In this document: piece by piece, positions 10,197-19,141 of the stretch
Layout: each line of letters opens with the position of its first letter
How positions within the stretch are numbered: the first letter of the stretch is position 1
Source of the DNA: Pseudoalteromonas prydzensis
GTDB lineage: Bacteria > Pseudomonadota > Gammaproteobacteria > Enterobacterales > Alteromonadaceae
Assembly: GCF_001661495.1 (NCBI RefSeq)
Contig: NZ_BDDT01000006.1
Coordinates: forward strand, 62,001 to 126,000
Length of the DNA stretch: 64,000 bases
Direction: 5' to 3'
The notes under the pieces: model-generated
The model's database searches: none
Told to the model about the DNA's origin: nothing
Seen by the model: the letters and a program-made list of their open reading frames with translations, nothing else
Position numbers and translations under genes: made by a program

Positions 10197-11273
10197 TTAT
10201 TTATACGGGCTAATACTCGACAAACTAAATTGGCTTTGCATAATAGTTTTGCCATCAATGCCTTTAAGCTGTAATGAAATAGCTGGATCTTCTTGTTGCC
10301 AATCAATGCTTAAATCACCGTAGTTTACTTCATGGGTAAATTGCCCAACGCGGTGCTTATTGGGGCTGACGTCTTTCCATTTTTCAGTCAACCCTGAGCT
10401 GGTCATTTCAGTTAATGGGTAATCGAGGTTGGCACTGTATTTTGAAATTTCTCCCCAGTGTGTATCACCACTGATAATAATCACCCCATTTACGCGGTGT
10501 TTTTTAATAAGTGTGAATAAACGCGCGCGGTCCTCAGGAAAATTAGCCCATGATTCCCAGCCTGTAAAGTCAGGCAACAACTGCAAACTTGAGCTAATCA
10601 GTTTTATTGCTGCGGGCTTTTTCAGTTCTTGCTCAAGCCATTGCCACTGCGCCTCACCCAGCATCGACGCGCCTTTTACCTCAGTTGGGCTGTATGGGCC
10701 TTGATTGTTTGCTTTACGTTTAGTGTGATATTCGGCTTCGCTAACAGGATTAAGTGCATCACGATTCCAACGTAGATCAGGCATGATCACCTGCACTGTT
10801 TGCTCGCCTTGTCCATACCTGTACGAAGTATAAATACCATCAGCACGAGTACGCCTAATGGATGCTTTTGGCTCTTGGAAGAAATCGAGCATAATTTGCC
10901 GAGATTGCTGTTTATGTGGGTATTCTTTGCCCGCATCGTTTTGGCCAAAATCGTGATCATCCCACATGGCGATAATCGGCGTTTGCGCTCTGAGTGTTTT
11001 AAAGCCCGGTTTTGCCCCTAGCTTTTGATACTTATCAGCCAATACTTGCATATGGTTAGTGTCACCATAAATGTTATCCCCTAAAAAGATAAACAAATCG
11101 GCATTCTCTTTATTGATCGCATCAAAAATGGGAATCGCTTTATCTTGATGACCGCAGGATCCAAACAGAATTTTTTGTGGCGTAGTTATTTGCTCTGATG
11201 AACTAAACGCGGTAAAACTCATTAACATGCTTGCCAGCAGCGTTGTTGTGATCATAGTGCTTACAGACTTCAT
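10197..11273 (-). CDS. PhoD-like alkaline phosphatase/phosphodiesterase, secreted
   Basis: This 358-residue protein belongs to the PhoD-like metallophosphatases, which release phosphate from phosphate esters outside the cytoplasm. An N-terminal signal peptide (MKSVSTMITTTLLASMLM then SFTAFSSS) is visible. Metal-binding motifs are FGSCGHQD, FLGDNIYGD (about residue 63), WDDHDFGQND (about 105) and SGDTHWGEIS (about 270). The start overlaps the stop of the upstream phosphatase gene (ATGA, 11270-11273), so the two are coupled. It follows a TonB-dependent receptor and another phosphatase on the same strand, which suggests joint use of an organic phosphate source; that role is inferred. The PhoD enzymes of this clade lack the Tat signal of Bacillus PhoD, as here. 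Confidence 0.85.
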   Translation of the reverse strand: MKSVSTMITTTLLASMLMSFTAFSSSEQITTPQKILFGSCGHQDKAIPIFDAINKENADLFIFLGDNIYGDTNHMQVLADKYQKLGAKPGFKTLRAQTPIIAMWDDHDFGQNDAGKEYPHKQQSRQIMLDFFQEPKASIRRTRADGIYTSYRYGQGEQTVQVIMPDLRWNRDALNPVSEAEYHTKRKANNQGPYSPTEVKGASMLGEAQWQWLEQELKKPAAIKLISSSLQLLPDFTGWESWANFPEDRARLFTLIKKHRVNGVIIISGDTHWGEISKYSANLDYPLTEMTSSGLTEKWKDVSPNKHRVGQFTHEVNYGDLSIDWQQEDPAISLQLKGIDGKTIMQSQFSLSSISPYK

Positions 11274-12397
11274 TTTAATACCTCAGCGATCGCCGGTGCC
11301 ATGTTAGGATTTATCTGTTGTGGGCTTTCGCCCAGTGCTGTTAATACGGTAGCAGCAACTTGCGCTTGTTTAAGCTCGGTTTTGGTTGTAACTAAACCGG
11401 TGGCTTTAATAGCAGGACCCATTGCTGCAAACCAAATATGTTCAGAGCCAATTATGCCCTCAGGAAACGCTTTACGCCCTTGCTCTGAGTTTGCTAACGC
11501 TTGTTTTGAGCTATGGTGTTGCCAATCATTAGCGTGACTGCCACGGCCATGATCTGTGGTGATGATCAAGGTGGTGTTGTTTTTATAGCCCGGCGTTGTT
11601 TGAATGGTTTGCCATAAGTCTTGAATAAATGCATCACTTTGCTTAGCTGACTTTAAATAATGATCGTAAGCGCCATCATGGGCAAAATCATCGGTTTCAC
11701 CTAAGCTTATCACCAATAATTTAGGCTTATTAGCCAACATATACGCTTTAGCAAACCGGTAGGTAAAACTATCAAACCGGACATTGTGCCAAGGGCTTGG
11801 GATCTCATTTTGCAGCGCATTTAACAGCGCCGCATCTTTTGATAAACCCTCGGCAATTGGCATAAAGCCGGCATTGACATACACGCCACTGCGCTGATCA
11901 TTCACAATAAACGGGAATACATCCCAACTGCCAAATAATGCCGTTTTGTGTTTATATTCAGGCTGTTGCTCAAGCAGTTCAAGCATGGTTTGATTTGGGT
12001 TTAAGATTTTATCATTACTGTTAATGCCCTCATCAACAAACCCCGTTAAAATTTCGTTGTAGCCTGGGTATGAGAAATACCACGGATTACTGACCGACAT
12101 CTTGGAGTTATTATTTCTGTCGCCAATAATCGCTCCTTGTTTAGCCACCGTTTGCGCTATAAAAGGCATTAACAATTGTTGACGTTGTTTACTGTCTTCA
12201 TGCCAGAATTCAGCCTTAAGTTGTTCGCTGTGTTTAACAAACTCAGGGTTGTTGAGTAAATTAGCATCCGCGCCGTTAAACACCTCTTGCCAGCGCACGC
12301 CATCAAGCGTGACTAACACTACATTTTGCGTGGCAACTGCCAATTGGCTGGTTAACAGCACTATGCCTAGTAAATTTAGTTTGATTAATTTTTTCAT
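11270..12397 (-). CDS. Alkaline-phosphatase-superfamily hydrolase, secreted
   Basis: The 375-residue product has a signal peptide (MKKLIKLNLLGIVLLTSQLAVA) and alkaline phosphatase superfamily motifs: the first metal ligand in VTLDGVRWQEVFNG (about residue 30), a second in SLGETDDFAHDGAYD (about 230), and TDHGRGSHANDWQHHS (about 285) with Asp and His ligands. It resembles phosphodiesterase/nucleotide pyrophosphatase-type and phosphopentomutase-like members annotated simply as alkaline phosphatase family. The substrate cannot be read from sequence. It lies between the TonB receptor and the PhoD-like gene; a hairpin terminator precedes it. Confidence 0.8.
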   Translation of the reverse strand: MKKLIKLNLLGIVLLTSQLAVATQNVVLVTLDGVRWQEVFNGADANLLNNPEFVKHSEQLKAEFWHEDSKQRQQLLMPFIAQTVAKQGAIIGDRNNNSKMSVSNPWYFSYPGYNEILTGFVDEGINSNDKILNPNQTMLELLEQQPEYKHKTALFGSWDVFPFIVNDQRSGVYVNAGFMPIAEGLSKDAALLNALQNEIPSPWHNVRFDSFTYRFAKAYMLANKPKLLVISLGETDDFAHDGAYDHYLKSAKQSDAFIQDLWQTIQTTPGYKNNTTLIITTDHGRGSHANDWQHHSSKQALANSEQGRKAFPEGIIGSEHIWFAAMGPAIKATGLVTTKTELKQAQVAATVLTALGESPQQINPNMAPAIAEVLK

Positions 12398-12414
12398 TTT
12401 TCACCTATAAAAAT

Positions 12415-12442
12415 AGCAAAAAGCCCATCAATGATGGGCTTT
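12415..12442 (-). terminator. Intrinsic terminator between the TonB receptor and phosphatase genes
   Basis: On the minus strand a 10-bp stem (AAAGCCCATC / GATGGGCTTT) with a 3-base loop is followed by a short T run. It lies 16 bases after the receptor stop and 18 bases before the phosphatase start. It would uncouple or attenuate expression of the two phosphatase genes from the receptor. Confidence 0.75.
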
Positions 12443-12458
12443 GTGTTTACACTATAGC

Positions 12459-14810
12459 TTAGAAATTAGCAGTAAATGTCAGTGCCGCTGTGCGCGGTGC
12501 ACCAATAAAATAAGTAGAGCCATTGCCTGTGCCACCAGCAAGGTATTGTTTATCTGTTACATTAGTCACTGCAAAGGCAATATCGATTGATTTAAATGCC
12601 CCTGCATTTACTTCTGCGTAGTAGCCTGCGTTAAAATCAATCACGGTATAACCATCAATTTCGTTACGAGCACGGGTTTGTTCATCGGTCCATGCACCTA
12701 AACGCTCACCCGTATATTTAGCTGAAACACCAAAGCGGAAATCACCACTGTAGTAATCAGTAGAGAGCACGAACATATCACTTGGAGCATCAATAACATC
12801 ATCACCCGCTCTAAAGCTTGGTCCTGCACCATCAATTAGCTCACCGTTTGCATATGAACTTGGGTCGTCAGAGGCATATTCAGAGCTATTGTTAGTGTAA
12901 GATGTGTAGATATTCCACTCATTGGTTAACATATAACTTGCTGATAACTCAAAACCTTGTGATTCAATACCGCCCACATTAATGTACGAACCATTAGTGC
13001 CTATAGTGTAATCAATACCGCTGGTATCACTACCCGGGGCAATAAAAGTAATACGGTTTTCAAACTCAATTGAATAAGCGGTTGCTGTAAGGCTTAAACG
13101 GTCAGCGTTATAACGTACACCAAAGTCAATATTCTCAGCGGTTTCTGGCTCAATATCGGTAAGCGTTGAGCTGTCGCGCTCAAGTACGCCATCTTTAATT
13201 GCTGCAAAGTTTTCGCTGTAACTGGTAAATAACTCGGTGCTGCTATTAAGCTGATAAAGCACACCGGCACTAAAGAGTACGTCTGAATCACTGTTTACTT
13301 TATCTGAGCTGATATCATTAAAGTGGTCGTATTTTTGTAACTCAACGAGGTATTGCTTAGCACCAATATTTAAGGTGAAATCACCCAGCGCCATTGAGTC
13401 TTGCACGTACCATTTGAAGGTGTCGGTATCAAAGGTGTTTTTGTACTGAGTCCAATAGGGTGTGCTGTCAAAGTGATGATAGACACGAGCATCAATTACT
13501 TTATGCCAATCACGCGATTCATCGCGCTCTGATTGTTCATACCAAATACCTGCTTCAATATCGTGCATACCAAGCGTTAGTTGGTAATTAGCGGTTAAAC
13601 CTAAACGGTTTTTATCATAATGAGTATGACGATACGACATCACCGGTGTGGCTTCTGCTGAGTAACATGCTGGGTTTAAGCCAGGGCCCGACTCCCACGG
13701 CCAACTTAAGCTTTGCGTGCAACCTTCGTTTGGCGTAAGCGGCTTGCCATCACTATCAACAAACCCATACGAGCCGGCATTACTGCCGCCTTCAGTGGTT
13801 GGGTTACCATTTTCATCAACAGGTGAGGTTAAATACGGTGGGATCCAGTCGCCTCGCCCTGAGTTTTTATGATAATACGGGCTGACTGTCAGTAATGATG
13901 ACGGTGAAATAGCGTATTCAAACTTTAAATAACCTAGGGTGTTTTCGCGTAACGTGCCCCAACCTTCTGCAAACATTTGGTCAAAGTGAGGAGTGCCTGT
14001 CCAATTCCACGTTAGTTGATCCCAATCTGGCGTTTGTGCAAATTGTTCAAGGCTTACGCTGTTGTAGTTTGTTTCGCTAACATCGTCATACGACAAGCGC
14101 CCTGTCAGGGTTAACGCGTCAAAGTTTGATACAAATTTAAGCTCAGCATGTTGGTTATCTTTACCACCATTGCTGCCATCGCCTATCCAGCGGCTGGTAT
14201 CAGTTTGCGAGTAACTCACATAGGCTTGAGTGTTGTTAAAAATGCTGCCTGTTTCATGTTTAAAGTAATAACGTGAGGCATTATGATCGCCATTGGTATA
14301 AGCAAAAGTGGTGCTTTTTTCAAGGCTTGGGTCTTTACTGACAAAGTTAAACGTACCACCTAAAGCCTCAAGTGAAGCTGATGCGATATCTGAGGTACCT
14401 TGGCCTACTTCTACCGTGGCTAAATTTTCGCTGTCTAAATAACGGTTCGCTTTTGCCCCGCCACCATAATTAGAGCCACCATTTGGAATGCCATCAACAG
14501 TCATACCTAATTGCTGTTGGTTGCCGTCAATGCTAAAGCCACGCATGGTGATCGTGGTTGACCAATCATCACCACCAAATGCATCACCTTCGTTAATACT
14601 GATACCAGGCAAGTTATCAATCACCGCCAATACACTTGATACTGAACTTTGTTGCTCGATCATTGATTGTTCAATCACACTATTGGCGTAACTGGTTGGT
14701 TTAGCCACTACAGTGACTTCTTCTATTTCATTATTATTGGCAAAGCTATTTGTTGAAAAAGCCAAAGCGATAGCAAGGCTCAGAGTTGATTGTTTTGTCA
14801 AAGTACGCAT
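12459..14810 (-). CDS. TonB-dependent outer-membrane receptor
   Basis: This 783-residue protein is an outer-membrane TonB-dependent transporter. From the chosen start it has a signal peptide (MRTLTKQSTLSLAIALAF, cut after NSFA), a short TonB-box-like segment (IEEVTVVAK), a plug domain (about residues 30-160, with LPGISINEGD, TMRGFSIDGN and LEALGGTFNFVSKDPS), and a long beta-barrel ending in the terminal phenylalanine required for assembly (LTFTANF). The frame is open 28 codons upstream, but signal-peptide position favours the ATG at 14810. The cargo is unknown; the phosphatases downstream suggest a phosphorylated organic compound. Confidence 0.9.
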   Translation of the reverse strand: MRTLTKQSTLSLAIALAFSTNSFANNNEIEEVTVVAKPTSYANSVIEQSMIEQQSSVSSVLAVIDNLPGISINEGDAFGGDDWSTTITMRGFSIDGNQQQLGMTVDGIPNGGSNYGGGAKANRYLDSENLATVEVGQGTSDIASASLEALGGTFNFVSKDPSLEKSTTFAYTNGDHNASRYYFKHETGSIFNNTQAYVSYSQTDTSRWIGDGSNGGKDNQHAELKFVSNFDALTLTGRLSYDDVSETNYNSVSLEQFAQTPDWDQLTWNWTGTPHFDQMFAEGWGTLRENTLGYLKFEYAISPSSLLTVSPYYHKNSGRGDWIPPYLTSPVDENGNPTTEGGSNAGSYGFVDSDGKPLTPNEGCTQSLSWPWESGPGLNPACYSAEATPVMSYRHTHYDKNRLGLTANYQLTLGMHDIEAGIWYEQSERDESRDWHKVIDARVYHHFDSTPYWTQYKNTFDTDTFKWYVQDSMALGDFTLNIGAKQYLVELQKYDHFNDISSDKVNSDSDVLFSAGVLYQLNSSTELFTSYSENFAAIKDGVLERDSSTLTDIEPETAENIDFGVRYNADRLSLTATAYSIEFENRITFIAPGSDTSGIDYTIGTNGSYINVGGIESQGFELSASYMLTNEWNIYTSYTNNSSEYASDDPSSYANGELIDGAGPSFRAGDDVIDAPSDMFVLSTDYYSGDFRFGVSAKYTGERLGAWTDEQTRARNEIDGYTVIDFNAGYYAEVNAGAFKSIDIAFAVTNVTDKQYLAGGTGNGSTYFIGAPRTAALTFTANF

Positions 14811-14930
14811 TGTTGTCCCATTTGCAATTGTTGTTTTGAATGCGGGCACAGTATGGCGGGAATTTGTGACAAAACAGGTACATATTCTTGACACAATGAT
14901 TAAACAAATATAGAACTTTTATGGCAACTC

Positions 14931-16492
14931 TTAGACTTCGTTAGCATTATTGCGGGTTTGGGTAAAACTTATCACTTCATTACGTAACATTGCGGGAGCG
15001 TACAACCAGCCTTGTGCTGTCGTGATCCCTAAACTCCTCACCCACTGCTCTTCCTCAGGTGTTTCTATGCCTTCGGCTACAACAGCAAAGCCAAGCTTGG
15101 CAAATAACTCGGTAACTTGTTGATAAAGAATTCGCCCTGCATCTTGCTGACATTGCAATAAAAACTGGCGGTCTAATTTAACATGCTTGACCGGAAAATG
15201 AGTCAGCATAGATAAACTTGAGTAGCCTGTGCCAAAATCATCCAGCACGGTTTCGATATTATGCTCGCGCAGCTTATTTATATTCTGCGTCACGATGATT
15301 TGTTGCTCTAGATAGCTTGATTCGACAATTTCGATTTTCACTTGATCAGCAAATTCAACAAACAGCTGGCAAATTTTCTCAACCATAGCGGTGTTGGTCA
15401 GTACATCAGGATTAACATTGATACTGATGTTGGGCTTAAAACCCACCTTGCGCCACTGAGTTAAATCACGGGCTGCTTGCTTAATTACCCAGTCATCGAT
15501 GATATTGGTTTGCTTGTGTATGATCAGGGTATCTAAAAAATAAGGCCCCGAGACACTGCCATCGTTATTGTGTAAGCGTAGTAATGCTTCAAAACCAATT
15601 ACATGCCCAGAGTTTAAATCGATTTGTGGCTGGTAATACAAGGCAAGCCTTGCGTTTGAAATAGTATTTAGCACAGTGGTCAGTTGTGCGCTGGAAAGGT
15701 TCTGCGCTTGTTGTTGCTTGATAAAACGCTGCTCAGAGTCCGCGACAAACCGCTCACTGACATTTAATTGGCTACTGAGTTTATTGAACGCCATTTGGTA
15801 ATTATTTTTTTCACTGCTTAAGCGTAAAAATGGATAATAAATACAGGCATTACAAATAATCAAAAACACTTGGTATAAAGGCGCGATTGCATCTGTGCCA
15901 ACCATAGCACCATTGATGATGGTGGGCGTCATCCAACTAATGGTCACTTCTTGGTAATCTATTACGCCACTGGAGAGTAAAAAATAACTGATCAAAAAGT
16001 TAAAGCACGGCACTAAAATAAAAGGCACTAATAACATAGGATTTAGAAATACCGGCAATGCAAATAACTGGTTAAAGTTGGTACTAATACAGCGTAAGCC
16101 GATGCACCTTCACCGTTGACTGCCAATTCACCATTTGTAAATGTTAAAAAGTCACTGTGCGCACAAAAGCTCACTAACGCTAACATACTGCCAACTACTG
16201 CGCTGTTACCAAGGTTCTTAGATAAGTGAAAACCTACCGACAGTGCAACCATCAATGGCAGTAATGTAAAGATGATATTTGAGCTGTGCTCAATAACGCT
16301 GTACAGGAAATCGCTGGGGGATAAAATGGCAAAATTAACGGCAAGGTTTAATACTAGAATGGCCAGTGCTGAACTTACAAAATAAGGGATCAATGCAATA
16401 AATGCTTCGCGTAATGAAATTATATAGCGCGATTGAGCAAACACAGAAAACAGCGTATTAAGTTGCTTTTTAACCAACAAAGTAGTTCCCAA
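14931..16492 (-). pseudogene. PTS-EIIC-like membrane / EAL domain protein, frameshifted
   Basis: Two overlapping minus-strand frames together make one protein. The 5' frame (16492 to 16043, 149 residues) is hydrophobic and resembles the N-terminal half of a lactose/cellobiose-type PTS EIIC domain. The 3' frame continues that domain (LPVFLNPMLLVPFILVPCFN) from about 16058, then has a linker and a full EAL cyclic-di-GMP phosphodiesterase domain. The EAL residues look intact: EALLR, SINVNPD, EIVES, DDFGTGYSSL, VKLDR and AEGIETPEE. Losing one base near 16058-16062 would explain the break (TTGCATTG where TTGGCATTG would keep the frame). The 3' frame has only a TTG start and no good ribosome binding site. 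The parent protein is probably a membrane c-di-GMP phosphodiesterase. Either it is inactivated or the base is a sequencing error. Confidence 0.75.
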
Positions 16493-16575
16493 AGTTAATT
16501 TATCTAATGGAGTATAATTTATTTATCCTGTTATAGTTAATTATTTAAAACATCATCTTACACAGTGTTTCATGC

Positions 16576-16603
16576 AAAAAAATACCACCGATAATGGTGG
16601 TAT
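16576..16603 (-). terminator. Intrinsic terminator after the OYE gene
   Basis: On the minus strand the 8-bp stem ATACCACC / GGTGGTAT with a 6-base loop is followed by seven T residues. It lies 24 bases past the stop of the flavin reductase gene. Confidence 0.8.
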
Positions 16604-16627
16604 ATAACTTATGCTGAATAACTTAGC

Positions 16628-17671
16628 TTAAATAAGTTCAGCCAACATACTTTCATCGTATGCAACTAACTGTTCATTATTAGCAATTTTGCTCACATAA
16701 TCTGGGTTTGCGATAAAAGGACGACCAATCGCAATTAAATCAAATCTATTGTCATTTATCGCAGCTTTAGCACTGTCATAATCATAACTGCCTACGCCAA
16801 CCAAGGTGCCTGTAAAATGCTCGCGTAAATATTCAGAGGTAGTTTTATTGCCAAGGCTTGCAAAACGCATGCTGTCATCAAAAATACCACCGTGTAAGTA
16901 AGCCAGTTTGCGCGTGTTTAGCTGAGCAAGTAAGTAATCAAATACACCTTGATCACGTTCATCTTCACTCATATTAAAATAAGCACCAGGCGATAAACGC
17001 AGTGCTGTTTTATCTGCACCAATTGCGGCAATAACACCATCAACTACTTCTAACGCAAAGCGTGCCATATTTTCAGGTGTTTGCCCGTATTGATCAGTGC
17101 GCTCATTGGCTGCGAAATGTAAAAACTGATCAATCAAATAACCATTGGCACCGTGGATTTCAACACCGTCAAACCCTGCTTCTACTGCATTTTCAGCCGC
17201 TTTTGCGTAATCAGCAACTAAACCTTTAATATCTTCAAGGGTGGCCGCTTTTGGTGTTTGGTAAGTTAACTCACGCATCCGTGGTACTGAGCCTTGTACA
17301 CCAATGGCTGATGGTGCTAAGACTTCGCCGTCAAAGAAGTGTGGATGTGCTACACGGCCTACATGCCATAGTTGAGCAAATATTTTACCGCCGTTAGCGT
17401 GTACTGCGTCGGTTACTTTTCTCCAGCCTTGAATTTGCTCGCTGGTAAATAAACCTGGTGTATTCGGGTAACCTTGTGCATCAGGGCGAATAATCGTGGC
17501 TTCGCTGATAATTAAGCCCGCATCTGCACGGCGCGCATAATAGTCAACCATGGCTTGCGTTGGTACTAAGTTATCGTCTGCCATACAACGCGTTAATGGC
17601 GCCATCAGTATGCGGTTTTGTAATGCTATGCTGTTATTCAGTTTAAATGGTTGCAGTAGTTCTGTGGTCAT
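16628..17671 (-). CDS. nemA: Old Yellow Enzyme family FMN oxidoreductase (NemA-like)
   Basis: This is a 347-residue FMN-dependent ene-reductase of the N-ethylmaleimide reductase type, reducing activated alkenes and other electrophiles with NAD(P)H. Family motifs are NRILMAPLTRCMADD near the N-terminus, FAQLWHVGRVAHP (about residue 95), GVEIHGANGYLIDQFL (about 180) with the substrate His-x-x-Asn pair, and RPFIANPD near the C-terminus for FMN phosphate binding. I choose the ATG at 17671 because AAGGA lies 9 bases upstream and the family starts there; the frame is open 41 codons further, across the operator region. It is divergent from a TetR gene, with a perfect palindrome just upstream, so repression by that TetR is likely. 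Confidence 0.88.
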   Translation of the reverse strand: MTTELLQPFKLNNSIALQNRILMAPLTRCMADDNLVPTQAMVDYYARRADAGLIISEATIIRPDAQGYPNTPGLFTSEQIQGWRKVTDAVHANGGKIFAQLWHVGRVAHPHFFDGEVLAPSAIGVQGSVPRMRELTYQTPKAATLEDIKGLVADYAKAAENAVEAGFDGVEIHGANGYLIDQFLHFAANERTDQYGQTPENMARFALEVVDGVIAAIGADKTALRLSPGAYFNMSEDERDQGVFDYLLAQLNTRKLAYLHGGIFDDSMRFASLGNKTTSEYLREHFTGTLVGVGSYDYDSAKAAINDNRFDLIAIGRPFIANPDYVSKIANNEQLVAYDESMLAELI

Positions 17672-17680
17672 TTTTTTAAT

Positions 17681-17710
17681 CCTTATCTTGAATATATATT
17701 CAAGATAAGG
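17681..17710. promoter_or_regulatory. 30-bp perfect palindrome, likely TetR operator 1
   Basis: Bases 17681-17710 are a perfect 30-bp palindrome: CCTTATCTTGAATATA followed by its mirror half, centred between 17695 and 17696. The core is CTTGAATATATATTCAAG. It ends 10 bases upstream of the oxidoreductase start and overlaps its ribosome-binding region, so bound repressor would block expression. The size and symmetry fit a TetR dimer pair site. Confidence 0.75.
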
Positions 17711-17738
17711 GCGTGCCCTAAAATATTCAAGTCTATTT

Positions 17739-17755
17739 TTGAATATTTGTTCAAG
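17739..17755. promoter_or_regulatory. Second TetR operator-like site
   Basis: TTGAATATTTGTTCAAG is an imperfect palindrome with the same half-sites (CTTGAA / TTCAAG) as the 30-bp palindrome. It lies 40 bases before the TetR gene start, placed for autorepression. A third half-site, ATATTCAAG, is at 17724-17732. Confidence 0.65.
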
Positions 17756-17795
17756 ATTAAGTAAACTGCCTTCACCAACACAATAAGAGAGCACT

Positions 17796-18377
17796 ATGAG
17801 AGTAGCCGAATTTGACCGCGAGTATGTACTGCGCCAAGCGATGCTGGCTTTTATGCAACACGGTTATGCTAAAACGAGTATGCAAAAATTAACGCAAGTT
17901 ACTGCACTGCATCCAGGCTCTTTATATGCTGCGTTTGGTAATAAAAAAGGTATTTTTTTAGCGGCTATTGAGCAATATCAAACTGATCGTAACCAACAAT
18001 TCACAGCGCTATTTTGTGAGCATAAACCAGTATTACCTAGCCTGCGCCTTTATTTGGATGCAATTATCAAAGAGTGCGTTTGTGGTGATGCGATGAAAGT
18101 ATGCTTGCTTACAAAAAGTATTAGTGAAGTTGAAGGGCAAGATTTACAAATAAGCCAAGTACTAATGGCTAATTTAAACGCCTACGAAAACGCCCTTGCC
18201 GAACAATTTGAGCGCGCGATAAAAGAAGGTGAAATCCCAAATACACGCACAGCTGAGCATCTAGCTCGTTTTTTAGCGATGGGTCTTTACGGCTTGCGAA
18301 CCTATGCACTGACTAACCGTAACGAACACGATCTAAGCCAGCTCGCCGACGATTTATACCAAGCAATGTGTAATTAA
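17796..18377 (+). CDS. TetR-family repressor (probable electrophile/redox sensor)
   Basis: The 193-residue protein has the TetR N-terminal helix-turn-helix (AMLAFMQHGYAKTSMQKLTQVTALHPGSLYAAFGNKKGIFLAAIEQY, cited in parts; recognition helix HPGSLYAAFGNK about residues 36-47). The C-terminal ligand domain holds a cysteine cluster (CVCGD and VCLLTKS, about residues 86-105) in the region where NemR-like regulators carry their reactive cysteines. That, plus the divergent ene-reductase and the shared palindromes, suggests it senses electrophiles or quinones and represses both genes. The sensing role is inference. Confidence 0.85.
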   Translation: MRVAEFDREYVLRQAMLAFMQHGYAKTSMQKLTQVTALHPGSLYAAFGNKKGIFLAAIEQYQTDRNQQFTALFCEHKPVLPSLRLYLDAIIKECVCGDAMKVCLLTKSISEVEGQDLQISQVLMANLNAYENALAEQFERAIKEGEIPNTRTAEHLARFLAMGLYGLRTYALTNRNEHDLSQLADDLYQAMCN

Positions 18378-18449
18378 TTTTTAACTAATCGACATTTTGT
18401 CATAATAGTCAATATACTATACCTAAGCCATTCTAGAGAGAGTCTATTA

Positions 18450-18845
18450 ATGAGTAATGCAACAGCAACCGCATCTGAAAAATTTGAGACTATTCTAAAT
18501 TTAGGAGCCAAAAAGAGACTGGCTTTTATGTTTGAGACAGTCCACGAATTCAAGCAAGTTTGGATATTAAATGACGACGATGGCTGTGTAATGCTTGCCA
18601 ACGAAGATGATGATTGTGTACCGGTATGGCCAGAACGCATTTACGCCGAAGCATGGGCCACCGGTGAATGGGAAAACTGCACAGCAAAAGCGATCCCATT
18701 AAAAGATTGGCATTCACGCTGGACCCCCGGCCTTGAACAAGACGATCTACTTGTTGCCGTATTCCCAACAGAGGAAGACGACGGCACTATTTTATTTCCA
18801 GATGAATTTGATAGCCAACTTAAACCAGCTAAAAAGCGCTATTAA
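18450..18845 (+). CDS. DUF2750 domain protein
   Basis: This 131-residue acidic cytoplasmic protein matches the DUF2750 family: an N-terminal helix region (EKFETILNLGAKKRLAFMFE), then VWILNDDDGCVMLANED, VWPERIYAEAW and IPLKDWHSRWTPGL, with the conserved Trp-Pro and Trp-x-x-x-Trp residues. Its function is unknown. A promoter is not obvious in the 72 bases upstream; the start is preceded by AGAGAGAG about 12 bases away. It stands alone between the TetR gene and a terminator. Confidence 0.75.
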   Translation: MSNATATASEKFETILNLGAKKRLAFMFETVHEFKQVWILNDDDGCVMLANEDDDCVPVWPERIYAEAWATGEWENCTAKAIPLKDWHSRWTPGLEQDDLLVAVFPTEEDDGTILFPDEFDSQLKPAKKRY

Positions 18846-18868
18846 TCGCAATATGAAATGATACAAAG

Positions 18869-18897
18869 CAAAAAAGCGACCTAGGGTCGCTTTTTTT
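18869..18897. terminator. Bidirectional intrinsic terminator
   Basis: The stem GCGACC / GGTCGC is flanked by an A run on the left and a T run on the right, so it can end transcription of the DUF2750 gene (plus) and of tRNA-Ser (minus). Confidence 0.85.
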
Positions 18898-18903
18898 AAA
18901 TAA

Positions 18904-18993
18904 TGGCGGTGAGGGAGGGATTCGAACCCTCGTTAGGGATTAACCTAAACACACTTTCCAGGCGTGCGCCTTCAGCCACTCAGCCACCTCACC
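18904..18993 (-). tRNA. tRNA-Ser (GGA)
   Basis: Read on the minus strand this is a 90-base class II tRNA with encoded CCA (18904-18906). The acceptor stem is GGTGAGG paired with CTCACC, the anticodon loop reads CTGGAAA with anticodon GGA, and a long variable arm precedes the TTCGAAT T-loop. It decodes UCC and UCU serine codons. Confidence 0.97.
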
Positions 18994-19093
18994 GCAGGCG
19001 TTAATGTATAACGCGGCGTAATAGTATGAAATCACGCCCTGTGGTGCAAGGTGTTTTTCCCTTTTGCCTGTTAACTGCCTAGTAAACAAACAA

Positions 19094-19125
19094 AAAAGGC
19101 CGCTGATAGCAGTATCAGCGGCCTT
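19094..19125 (-). terminator. Intrinsic terminator after nadA
   Basis: On the minus strand the 13-bp stem AAGGCCGCTGATA / TATCAGCGGCCTT with a 4-base loop is followed by a T run. It lies 17 bases beyond the nadA stop. Confidence 0.85.
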
Positions 19126-19141
19126 ATCTTTATAACTTAGT

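Noticed and set aside
16040..16065. Programmed ribosomal frameshifting to make the EIIC-EAL protein
   Set aside because: There is no standard slippery heptamer at the break (TAT TTG CAT); a one-base deletion is simpler.
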